From the NCBI GenBank assembly GCA_017311315.1, contig CM029669.1, positions 17,519,102 to 17,583,101 on the forward strand: a stretch of DNA of 64,000 nucleotides, in the 5' to 3' direction. The notes beneath the pieces are model-generated. The model made no database searches, had not been told where the DNA came from, and saw only the letters and a program-made list of their open reading frames with translations. Below are positions 22,355-31,528 of the stretch, piece after piece. This DNA comes from Dendrocalamus latiflorus (lineage: Eukaryota > Streptophyta > Magnoliopsida > Poales > Poaceae). The position numbers and the translations under genes were made by a program. Position 1 is the first letter of the stretch. Every line of letters begins with the position of its first letter.

Positions 22355-24384
22355 CTCCCTTCCGGTTCCCTCCCTCTCCTTTGCCTCCCGAGCGTCCCCA
22401 GCACCCCCTTCCACTTCCCACCGCTCCCGAGCTCCCCCTCGAGCTGTTGATTGAGCCCCCGTCGCCCCTAGCGCCGCCGCCAGTCTCCCCTGCGCCGGTG
22501 GCCCCCGGGAGCCAAACTCCCTCCCCTCTCCATCTCTCTTCGATTGCTTTCGGCTAGAGCACCTCCGTGGTGTGCTAATCACTTTGGTTTTTGCCCCTGG
22601 ACAGGAGATTCACCGCAGAGCTCCGGCACCGAAGCACCTCGCCGGCCGAATTACCCTCACCGTGGCCAGACCTCTCCGAAGCTTCCTAGCTCCCACCGCC
22701 ATCGTCAATGTGAGCTCCCAACTCCCCAGATGGTGTAACCGCCCCCGATTGAGCTGTCTCGTCGCCGATGACCCTCTCCACCGCGAAATCCCCGAGCCAT
22801 CCCTTTCTCCCTCCCTCTCTCTTCTTTGGTCCCCGCAGATTCTAACTACCCAAAAAGGGTCCCCCGTGCTCTGCTCTACCCGATGGTACCCCTCCTTGCC
22901 CTCGGGAACCATCGACGTCGCCGGAGCACCGCAGCCCCGCCACCTCCGTCCCTCTGCTGCTCACGCCCGGCCGAAGGAAGACAACGACGACGTGGCCTCC
23001 TCCCCGTCGTCGGATCCCCCTAAAGCCCTCTGATCTCCGCCATCCACCTCCCCGTACCGGTTCACCGCCCTTCTCCTATCCCCACCGTCCGATCCTCGTA
23101 AAGACACCACCCCTCGTCCGTCGGATCGCCCGCGCGTACCGCTTCGCCGCCGCATCCGCGCCGCACCGCGGGGACGCGTGTCGCCCATCCACCGCTCGCG
23201 GGCGCTGCGCAGCTGGGCCGCGGCCTCCCGGCCCGCTCCGCTCCCGCGCGCGCGTTCAAACCCCTGGGCCGGGCCGCACTGTAGCGACCGGACCGGCCTC
23301 GATGCTGTGTATTTGATTTTCCCCGGATTTTCCAATTTCCAATATTCCAGAAAACTCAAATAAATCCTAGAAAATCACAGAAAATCCCAAAAATTCCCAA
23401 ATTTCACCACTTTGCTCCGAATATTATTCCAGACCCTCTGGTGAACTCCATTTCCACATTTTCTCCCCAAATAAATTCCTAAAAATCCATTTGGAGTGTT
23501 TATGCATTTTATTTCTTTTTAATTAGTTTGTTTTCCCTCGCTTGATTAGTCTCAAGCTGGATTTAATTTATTTTATGTGTTTGCACTAGTGTCGGAGATT
23601 CCGGAGGTTCAAGAGCAGGCTCAGGATCCAGGCGTTTCTTCGTTCGAGCTAACAGAGATCATCCGGATTGACGGCAAGTCCCAAATCCTTTGATAATGTT
23701 GTATCCCATAATGTTTAATTATGTTAATATGTTATTTGCATTGAACTAGTTCTGAAATGTTAGTTCAAAAATAAAATAAAATGTTTAGAATGACATGTGA
23801 TATAGTTAGACCTACCACCGCTAAATGCCATGTTTAAATTGTAGCCATGCCTTTGAAACCCTAGAATTAATTATCTGATAATCTAGATAATTGTAGGCTA
23901 TAGTTATCATGCAAAGTGTTACACTAATAAGGTTGTGGCTGCGGGCCAATAGAATTTGGAAAACCCGACTCTAAGGTAGGGTGGTATGGGACACCGTACC
24001 TTAGAGCGGAGAGTGCCGGCGTGCACAAGGTAGGGTAAGGTTGGGGGAGAGCCGCGAGACGGTCTTTGCCCACCTCTTATCCTAGGGCTGGAATAGGGTA
24101 AGGGTGAGTGGGAAACCGCGAGACGGTCTACGCCCACCGCTTACCTTAGTTTGGGTCGCGGGCCTGGTGAGGTTGCGGACCAGGTGAAAAGATAAGGACT
24201 GAAACCCTTACGCTGAGCAAATGTCACAGTGATCGCTCAACCACAGGAGTTGACTTGTCAACACTTGTCTATTAGCTGCTCAACTCGATTGAAACTCTAC
24301 AGGAGGGTAGCAGTGAGGTTAGGCAGGCCGTGCTGCGGGTGCCTAACAACGGTGGAATTCACTCGAAGCGGACGTTGTCCTCTT

Positions 24385-24407
24385 TTGTGTGTGTGTGTGT
24401 GTGTGTG
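24385..24407. repeat. (GT)n microsatellite inside the LTR
   Basis: An uninterrupted TG dinucleotide run of about 11 units. Confidence 0.85.
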
Positions 24408-25185
24408 GGTGTGAGCCAGACCCGAGTGAATTCTACCCGGTAGAGCCTATATAAAGAGTTGAGCAGTGAAACGACTTGGCTTTCTTAACTCTTTAGCGGG
24501 AGTTAAGGGATCGTGTGGGTAAAGCTGAGCAAACTCTGCAGAGTCATTTAAATGGTATTCGAATACGCCGTGCTCCCGGTTATTGGAGCTGTGTCACTTG
24601 GGTGATTCCAGCAGCGAAGCTTAAGTAGTTTTGTACATGCTTTAACTTGGTTAGTTGGTTAATGAACTCTTCGTGAAAAACCCCTAAGATCTCAAGAAGT
24701 AAGTTTTGGTCCGTTTTATTAAAGTGTTTGCAAATAAAACTGCATCCACCAAATGTAATAAACCAAATATACACCCTTCCTTTGACATTCCGTGCATATA
24801 GTAAGTTAAGATTCCTTTGGGATTTGCTGAGCCGGTTGTTTGGCTCACGGCTTGCTTAATCCACTCTTTAGAGGATCAAGACGAAGGAGAAGGTCTCCCT
24901 GTTGAAGAAGTCCCGGAGGATCTTTTCTTCGACGAGGACCCTTGGTTGTAGGTCTCCGCCGCGCTCGAAGCAGATTCTGGAGTCTTTTGTACTGTAATTA
25001 TACTTTGGGCTTGCACGCCCCGCTGTAAAAACTGGATGTTAATCCTTGTGTCAAATATATGCTGGACTTTTATTGTAAGCATGCAATGGTATACTCTTGC
25101 GCGACACTCCATAACTGTTCATGCTTGAATAGTTACGGAATGCCGTGTCCGTACGCGCCCCTGGAAACGGGGGCGTTATAGACCT

Positions 25186-25738
25186 TTTGTGGCCATATTC
25201 TTTTGACTTATAGGTAACGAATGATAGAGACATTGACTCAAACGATGCAAACACTAGCAGACTCGAGAAGCTGGTCTACTTATTTTGGCTTTCCGGGAAT
25301 CCGGAGCCAATAGATGAAGTAACGCTCAAATGAACAGCCTATCCCCACGCGTACTAGCCAGTCCTCGTTGACTCGTATTCCACACCTAAAAAAGGACGAG
25401 TCCCTTCTTGGCAGAATTGGGCCACCCGTACGGCCCCAACCAAACACGGTAAGTCGCCTGAACGACTGAACTGATGAGCTGCAGCAGGTGACAGCGACGA
25501 ACGCAGTACGAATACAGAGAAAGGCGAGGCAACCACACGTCCACACCAGCGCTGTGCCTCGTAGCTGGACGCAATGGCCACACGCTGCTGATGACGCCGG
25601 GGCACAACAAAAATATCGCGGCCTGCTGCAAGTTGCAGTGGCTGCCGGCCAATGGCCTCCGCGATTCCTGGTGCAGGCGCCGCGAACGATCAAATACAAT
25701 CCCCCCGCCGATCGATCGACGCCGAGCCCCCGCGCGGC
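25186..25738. other. Intergenic stretch upstream of the J-domain gene
   Basis: This is probably promoter and intergenic DNA, increasingly GC-rich toward the gene. Long minus-strand frames here (25280-25699, 25386-25775) show no known domain. Confidence 0.4.
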
Positions 25739-25746
25739 TATAAGTA
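25739..25746 (+). promoter_or_regulatory. TATA box of the J-domain gene
   Basis: TATAAGTA lies 79 bp upstream of the start codon, implying a short 5' leader of about 50 bases. Confidence 0.75.
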
Positions 25747-25817
25747 GCTAGCTCCCACGCGCTGATAACACACACCAGCCCACACTCGTTTTACTGGTCC
25801 GAGAAGTGCTGGTTGCG

Positions 25818-27035
25818 ATGGCCGGCGGCGGAGGGAAGAACGGCGGCAGCCTCTACGCGGTGCTCGGCGTGGCCAGCGACTGCTCCGACGCCGAGCTGCG
25901 CAGCGCCTACCGGAAGCTCGCCATGGTCCGTGGCCTTGATTGGTTCCTTCTCTTCTGCTTGCTCTGCTCGATTCCTCTTGCTTCTTGGCTCGTCGTCTGC
26001 TCCGGGGCGCTCACTGGTTATTTGCCCGTTCTTGGGCAGAAATGGCACCCGGACAAGTGCGCCGCCGCGGGGAGCTCCGGGAGCGCGGAGGCGGCGAAGG
26101 CGAGGTTTCAGAAGATCCAGGGGGCCTACGCCGGTAAATCAATCATCTGTTTCGTCTTCTTCGGATTCTTAAGCCGTGCACACTGTACATGCTATTGCTG
26201 AGCCTTTCCGCCATTAACTTGGATGTTGGAATTCTTTCTTACTCGTGGAAATCCTGGCTGTTTTCGCCCACTGAGAGTGATGTGATTTGAACTGAACAGT
26301 TCTCTCGGACCCCAACAAGAGGATCCTCCATGACGTTGGAGCCTACGACGGCGACGGCGACGATGACGTAGGCCTTTTCACTTTTCTTTAATCTTTTTTC
26401 TTTTTGTATATATTGATCGCCGGTGAGATTTTCCGCGGTCGGTCTCTTTGCTGATTGCTGTGTTCTCCATGTCAATTTGTCCCCATAGGGTGCAGGCGAA
26501 ATACTCGGCGACATCCTCGAGGCAATGAACCAAACAGGCGTAAGAACTTGCTTTTTTTTTATCTGAACTATCAGATCTCGTTAAATTCTACTCCATGAAT
26601 TCAAGTTGACTCTAAATTTGACACGTATTTTCACAGGAGAATGGCAAGGGGGAGAGCTTGGAGGATCTGCAGAGGCAGTTCGAGGAGCTGTTCCTGACAC
26701 CGGACGCCTACGCGCGGTCGTCCAGGCCGCCGCCGTCGACCTTCTGCTCCGGGGTACGTCCGACCATGGGCTCACTCAAATTAGTTCCGTTCTCTGTGAC
26801 GCGATGCGACCGGTAGCCAAACCGTACCCTTTCTAAGATGCGCATGACTTGTAAACATTAGCCTAGGACTTAGCCATTTCTGTACATATGGATGCTCCAG
26901 GACGCTGGATCGTGCGTCATCTGGCGATGTGAAATGGGTAACTTGGGCACTCAACTTTTGCGTCGCTTTCCGACAAGTGGTGCACGTCGGGCGGACAGTA
27001 CAAACTGTCGTGTATGGTACTGGAAATTATCGTAG
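25818..27035 (+). CDS. Small J-domain (DnaJ/HSP40-like) co-chaperone, multi-exon
   Basis: Exons read by splice signals are 25818-25925, 26040-26133, 26300-26367, 26489-26539 and 26637-26753, all joining in frame with GT-AG introns. The J domain starts at residue about 11: SLYAVLGVASDCSDAELRSA, YRKLAM, then KWHPDK with the essential HPD in exon 2, FQKIQGAYAVLSDPNKRILH, then an acidic GDGDDD stretch. The tail has EILGDILEAMNQTG and LEDLQRQFEELF. There is no Gly/Phe or zinc-finger region, so this is a class C J protein that would stimulate an HSP70 ATPase, probably in cytosol or nucleus since no signal or transit peptide is seen. The end is uncertain. GGG|GTACGT at 26754 is a good donor and CTCCAG at 26900 an acceptor, giving exon 26901-27035 and about 190 residues. 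Reading through instead stops at 26814-26816, about 166 residues. Confidence 0.88.
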
Positions 27036-27039
27036 CGCT

Positions 27040-27275
27040 CGTTTGAGTTTATAGTTTAAAGTTTGTTTTTATGTTTTCAGTTTATTTTGGAATCGTAGTT
27101 GCTGTGAGCTTTTTCGTATAATTAAATATAAAAAAATTAAAAATTAATTATGTTATCACGGATAATAAAAAAATAAGAGAAAAATAAAAATCATAAAATC
27201 AAAAAAAGATAAAACTAAAAAGTTAGAAGCTTAAAACTAAAAGCTTATACCCAATTTAGCAAGACATATAGAATG
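27040..27275. mobile_element. Degenerate Tourist-like MITE
   Basis: An AT-rich insert just past the J-domain gene with the ATTATGTTATCACGGATAAT block and a closing CTAAAAGCTTATACCC. The plan is that of 14600-14862. It may form part of the gene's 3' flank. Confidence 0.45.
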
Positions 27276-27463
27276 GATCCTAGCTATCACCTCTTAAGCC
27301 CCTAGATTTGTGTCGCTTGACAAGCACCAATATTAAAGCACAATAACTATCAAATATTAAAGCACAATAACTATAAAAAAAAGTTGAGCTCCTTCCCCAC
27401 CTTTCATCATCTCGACCTCATTGATGTGCCGCTAGCCACCATCGCCGGTAGCTGTACACGCCG

Positions 27464-28108
27464 CTAAATCTGCCGGAGATCAACTACCTCGTGTTCGAGC
27501 TCCACCACGTACGGCCGTGTCCGGCGTGCGCGCTGTCTCGGAGGCAGATGCGACGGCCTGATCGCTAGACGCCGTAGTGCACGCAGCGCGCAGCGCTCAC
27601 CCTTGGTTTTGATGGGCGTGGAGCGGAGCTTGAGCATGGCGAGCATTCGGCCGACAGGGTGGGTGAGGAACTACCCCTCGGCGGTGTGCGCGTCGTGCTC
27701 GGCGCAGGGCATCTGGACCGTGAGACAGCCCTCGCGCTCGAAGATGTTGAGCAAGGCCTCGGCGCGGGTGCGGCGGGCAGGGCAGTCGCCGACGCGGACC
27801 TTGTCGAAGACGAAAGGGAGACCGTCCAAGCCGTTGCGGGCCAAACCCGACGATGGCGATCGTGAGGCGATGCCGCTCCTCCAGGAGCCCCGCCGCGCGG
27901 GACTCGTAGTCGAACGGCTGGGCGGCGTCCATGGCGCGGATGGTGCTGCTGCGGTGGGGGCGCGGAGGGACGCCGCCGGGGGAGGGCGGCGGGATACCGC
28001 GACGGCGACCGGCTGGAATTGGTGGCTCGCCGGAGCTGGCGGCTGGCGGCGGCGGTCGGCTCTGGTTGGTTGGTATAGGCGGAAGGAGGCGGCGGAAGAC
28101 GACAGCAT
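27464..28108 (-). pseudogene. Arogenate dehydrogenase (TyrA-type) pseudogene
   Basis: Minus strand. A Ser/Arg/Pro-rich leader from 28108 resembles a plastid transit peptide. In another frame MDAAQPFDYESRAAGLLEE and LTIAIVGFG give the start of the NAD(P)-binding fold. Then come GLPFVFDKVRVGDCPARR, EALLNIFEREG and CAEHDAHTAE, followed by GRMLAMLKLRSTPIKTKG in yet another frame. The enzyme oxidises arogenate to tyrosine in plastids. The gene is broken: about 120 residues between the GFG of the Rossmann motif and the MFGPES region are gone, several frameshifts follow, and the C-terminal part after TKG is lost. The deletion ends share a TTTGG-like GFG/MFG sequence, suggesting microhomology. No introns are visible, which fits either an intronless family member or a retrocopy. 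Confidence 0.85.
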
Positions 28109-28149
28109 CTTGTCTCGCTGGTCTTCTCGCCTTAAGATTGGTGTTTGGG

Positions 28150-28374
28150 CCGATTTTTTTTCTAAGACTTACTTTTGATTGCAGTTTGTAGTTTTTAGGC
28201 TGTTGATATGAGAGATTACAGAGTAATAAAAACTATATGTGATTTTTATTTATATAAATAAAGTCGGTATAGTATATAATATAATTAACTAGTAAATTTT
28301 ATCTTACAAACATTTTATTTAAAAATTAGTGATGGTAGAAAAATCAAAGGCTAAAAAAGAACGAAGCCTACGTG
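28150..28374 (-). mobile_element. MITE family A copy (inverted)
   Basis: Read on the minus strand, it starts GGCTTCGTTCTTTTTTAGCC and carries the CATCACTAATTTTTAAATAA and ACTTTATTTATATAAAT blocks of family A. It abuts the 5' end of the arogenate dehydrogenase relic. Confidence 0.55.
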
Positions 28375-28427
28375 GCACAAATCTAAGAGAGGCTCATAAG
28401 GTGAGAGCTAAGCCCCGTCTCGTAGAA

Positions 28428-28867
28428 CTAGCTGCATAAGCGCGGCGTACGCCGCGCTAGCTACTGTGTGGACAAAATTAAAAGAGGCGAAAATTCGCAG
28501 GGAGTTTCATAAAAAAAATCAAGGACAAATGCGTAATTTCGGGAAAACCAAAGGGTTTTTTTATAAAAAATCGAGGACTTGTAAGGACCTGTACGTAAGT
28601 AAATAAGGACCTATACGTAATTTCGGAAACCCGCCGGGCGCAATCAAAATATTTTTTGCAAAGAAAAAATTTGCAGGGACCTTTTCGCGAGAAAAAAGGA
28701 CCTATACGCAATTTCAGAAAAACCCGAGGAAAGTGCCTCGGCCGGCCGTACGCGGATTCCCTCGCCACGCGCCGGCCGGCCGAGCGACGCGGGCGACGTG
28801 GCGCGGCTCGCTGGCCAGGAACCCCGCGGGCTATTGGGGGGTTGGGATTTCTTTCCCTCCTATATGA
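28428..28867 (-). mobile_element. Short non-autonomous Helitron, copy 2
   Basis: On the minus strand it starts TCATATAG after an A and ends with hairpin GCGCGGCGTACGCCGCGC, then TTATGCAG, then CTAG followed by T. That is the A|TC...CTRR|T structure of Helitrons with a 3' hairpin, in 440 bp. The body matches 8560-8987 in inverted orientation. The two 3' hairpins differ in sequence yet both pair perfectly, which suggests selection for structure. It encodes no protein. Confidence 0.8.
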
Positions 28868-29729
28868 TCATCACTGATCGCTTAGCCAATGGTTAGTTAG
28901 ATTTTTGAGGCTTGAAATTAATCAGGCCCATGTAGTAAGGGTTCCTTCTCGGCCTCAACCTCCTCCAATATCCAGAGATTTCTGATGCCCTGACTTGTCT
29001 CGATGCATTAGATGCTCTTGTCCAAGAGAAGCTTATCCAAAAGCTGATCACCAAGCTAGGAACCAACTTCTTCCTACATTAGTACATTACACACTGATGG
29101 ACTCACTGTAATTACGCATTAATTTCTGTATCTGTTTACTTGCAGCAGGATGACGCTGGAAAGTCGTCCGAGGTCAGAACGGCTGGAAGAAAGTAGAAGA
29201 GAAGGACGTGGAGAAGAAGATGGAAGATGCTTTCATCCGTTTCGTGCTTAAGTCTCACGCACGACCGAGGCCACAAGCTGGTTATTATGCCGAGAACCGT
29301 TTCAGATAAGCTATGTCGACGTACTGATGATCTAGAGCAGTAACCTGTAACCCCAATAACCACGGCGGCACCGCCCATTGTTCTATGCCCGCTCCCAAAT
29401 CTGGGTGGTTCTCGACCTGGAAAAGTGTGTGTGTGTACTATCTCAATTTTTTCGAGAGCTCAATGTTCTGCAGTTTTAATTACCTGCACGTTGTAGTAAC
29501 TGGTAAAGTGATCATCGTACAGTTTCAGAACCGTGTGGCCATACTTATTTTGAACTCGCATTTGGGTGCAACTCTGTAAACTCTCGCTGCGGTCGAGCCG
29601 TTTGATCAACATGACAAGAAGTTATTATCATGTTAGCGCGAGCGTTCAGGCGAGCCCGAAGCTCGATCGGGAAGAAGGCGCTGGTGTTAATTTCACCTGT
29701 GGTTGCTACGGTTAACGCGAGCGCGACCG
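28868..29729. other. No firm gene; exon-like fragment
   Basis: Around 28944-29080 the plus strand reads GLNLLQYPEISDALTCLDAL then DALVQEKLIQKLITKLGTNF, a helical-looking stretch. A TTGCAG acceptor near 29146 precedes a short frame. I cannot name the protein. These could be exons of an unidentified gene or a relic. Confidence 0.3.
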
Positions 29730-29739
29730 GAGCGACGCA

Positions 29740-30170
29740 GAATTTTTTGTACGGATAATCCATTTTTTATTCGAAATTACAGAAATATACCCGCGGGAAA
29801 ATTTTTTACAAAAATAGGCTCCAGTCGCCTAATGGTTGGGCGACTGAAGCCTTTCGCCCAACCATTGGGCGACTTTAATCCAGTCGCTCTATCCTCGGGC
29901 GACTGCATCCAGTCGCCCAACCATTGGGCGACTTTCATGCAGTCGCCCAATGGTTGGGCGACTGCACTCAGGACCCCGTGAATGTTTTAAATTTTGTCAA
30001 TTTTATAGTTTTAAACTGGTAAAAAATCTGCTGAAGTTGTAATAAAAGTTTATGTTCATTGTATGTTGTAGGTGTGTAAAAAATTTTGGGAAACTTTTTT
30101 TAGGAACAAATGACCATAAAACAATTGGTACATACGATGGTAAGTAATATTTTGATTTACTGAGAATTCG
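29740..30170 (+). repeat. Left terminal inverted repeat of the MULE
   Basis: It includes the five-unit palindromic minisatellite at about 29822-29964 (unit starts at 29822, 29851, 29881, 29910 and 29940) and ends at GAGAATTCG, where homology with the right arm fades. Confidence 0.88.
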
Positions 30171-30760
30171 GAAAGTGCATCAAACCTTCGCTAAAAAAAG
30201 TGAAAATTGGTGGAGCTGTTCTTCATACATCCAACAGCCTCTAGAAAAAAATTTGAGCAATTTCGGCCACGGGATCAAAAGTTATAGCAGTTTTAGTCTG
30301 TTTCCGACACACCTTCAGTAAAACGGGCATAACTTTTGCATACGGTGTCCGTTTTCGACGTTCTTGTACTCGTTGGAAAGCTAACGACGAGCCCAATCCA
30401 ATAAAAACGACCCGCTTGCGCCAGTCGCCCTCCAAGACCCCGAAAATCGGTCATCTTTGGACCTAAACCCGCGTCGTAAGTTTTTGGTTTCTGTTTTTGC
30501 CCTTTTTCTTGGCCTTCCTTTCGGAATTTGGATTTTGCTTCAACTGAAAAGTTGTAGATCTCGTCGAAACCTTTTTAATGAGTATATATAAGCCATATAC
30601 AACTTTGCTATTTTATCTTTTCAGACTAGTTGTTTATATTGCATCGATATATAAAACTTGTGATAGCGAGTATTACAGATGGTTTGTATGTAGAACCGTC
30701 TGTGATAATCTGACCGCTGGGCCCGTCGATCCTCCTCAACCCAATCCTAGCCCAGAGACA

Positions 30761-31193
30761 CGAATTCTCAATAACATTAAAATATCACTTACCATCGTAT
30801 GTACCGATCGTTCTACGGTCAATCGTTCCTAAAAAAAATTTCCCAAAATTTTTTACACACCTATAATATACAATGAACATAAATTTTTATTACAACTCCA
30901 GCATATTTTTTACCAGTTTAAAACTACAAAATTGAAAAAATTTAAAACATTCACGGGAGACTTGACTGCAGTCGCCCAACCATTGGGCGACTGCATTTAA
31001 GTCGCCCAATCGTTGGGCGATTGGATGCAGTCGCCCAACCATTGAGCGACTGGATTAAAGTCGCCCAATGGTTGGGCGAAAGGCTCCAGTCGCCCAATCA
31101 TTAGGCGACTGAAGCATATTCTTGTAAAAAATTTTCCCGCAGGTATATTTCTGTAATTTTGAATAAAAAATGGATTATCCGTACAAAAAATTC
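30761..31193 (-). repeat. Right terminal inverted repeat of the MULE
   Basis: This is the inverted partner of 29740-30170, starting CGAATTCTC. It carries the same palindromic units at about 30970-31110 and ends CCGTACAAAAAATTC. Confidence 0.88.
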
Positions 31194-31233
31194 GAGCGAC
31201 GCATACCGGCCGTAGTTGTATGGCTAGCGGTCC

Positions 31234-31485
31234 TGATCAATTCGGCTTTAGCTTCTGGCTTATTTTTCACTATTCATAAGTTTCGTCTTTTTCTGAACTT
31301 TTGGCTTTTTGTTGAGCTTTTTTGCCGGTTCTTTTTTTTCCCGTATTTGTTTGTATTATACGTAATGGGCTAACATATTTTTTATATTTTTAAATTTTTT
31401 TAAATTTAATTATGCTAAATAAGCATCTGGCAGCTACAGTGCTTTTTTCAGCCATAAGCCATGAGCTTTTCAGCCGAACCGATCA
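31234..31485 (+). mobile_element. MITE family B, copy 3
   Basis: It runs from TGATCAATTCGGCTTTAGCT to CTTTTCAGCCGAACCGATCA. It lacks one of the two TACAGTG repeats near the right end seen in copies 1 and 2, which accounts for its shorter length. Confidence 0.78.
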
Positions 31486-31528
31486 CCACCCAACACAGGA
31501 CACCAATTATGCGATCGACGTGACGGCT

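Larger units (their letters stand above)
21703..25180 (+). repeat. Complete 3' LTR (3478 bp)
   Basis: It starts TGAAAAGCCC right after the polypurine tract and ends GGGGGCGTTATA right before the GACCT duplication. The terminal TA instead of CA is unusual. About 21800-23290 is very GC-rich and open in many frames (for example 21702-22454). These are low-complexity Pro/Ala/Arg translations and are not genes. The rest is AT-richer, with two copies of a GCGAGACGGTCT block near 24055 and 24117 and a GT microsatellite. Confidence 0.9.
20479..25185 (+). mobile_element. Ty3/gypsy chromovirus insertion with internal deletion
   Basis: The insertion is bounded by the 5-bp duplication GACCT (20479-20483 and 25181-25185). 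Removing element plus one duplication leaves a continuous sequence reading CACGTTTTTGAGACCTTTTG. The parts in order are a 230-bp piece of 5' LTR, the C-terminal half of integrase with a chromodomain, a polypurine tract, and a complete 3' LTR of 3478 bp. Primer-binding site, gag, protease, reverse transcriptase, RNase H and the first part of integrase are missing. Long LTRs and the chromodomain suit the Tekay/Del-like chromovirus lineage. It cannot transpose by itself. Confidence 0.93.
29740..31193. mobile_element. Mutator-like foldback element (MULE-type MITE)
   Basis: Long terminal inverted repeats of about 430 bp (29740-30170 and 30761-31193) begin GAATTTTTTGTACGG and enclose about 590 bp. 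The flanking duplication GAGCGACGCA (29730-29739 and 31194-31203) is 9-10 bp, as in Mutator-like elements. Each inverted repeat carries five 29-30-bp units that are themselves near-palindromes built on CAGTCGCCCAA and its complement. The interior shows no transposase and is non-coding, so the element would be mobilised in trans. Confidence 0.9.

Noticed and set aside
21702..23360. Long GC-rich ORFs (up to 250 codons) on both strands
   Set aside because: They lie in the U3/R part of the 3' LTR, overlap in several frames and have Pro/Ala/Arg low-complexity translations.
27603..28178. 191-codon plus-strand ORF
   Set aside because: Antisense shadow of the arogenate dehydrogenase pseudogene.
29822..29964. 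CRISPR-like repeats at 29-30-bp spacing
   Set aside because: The units are contiguous near-palindromes without unique spacers and lie within the inverted repeat of a eukaryotic MULE.
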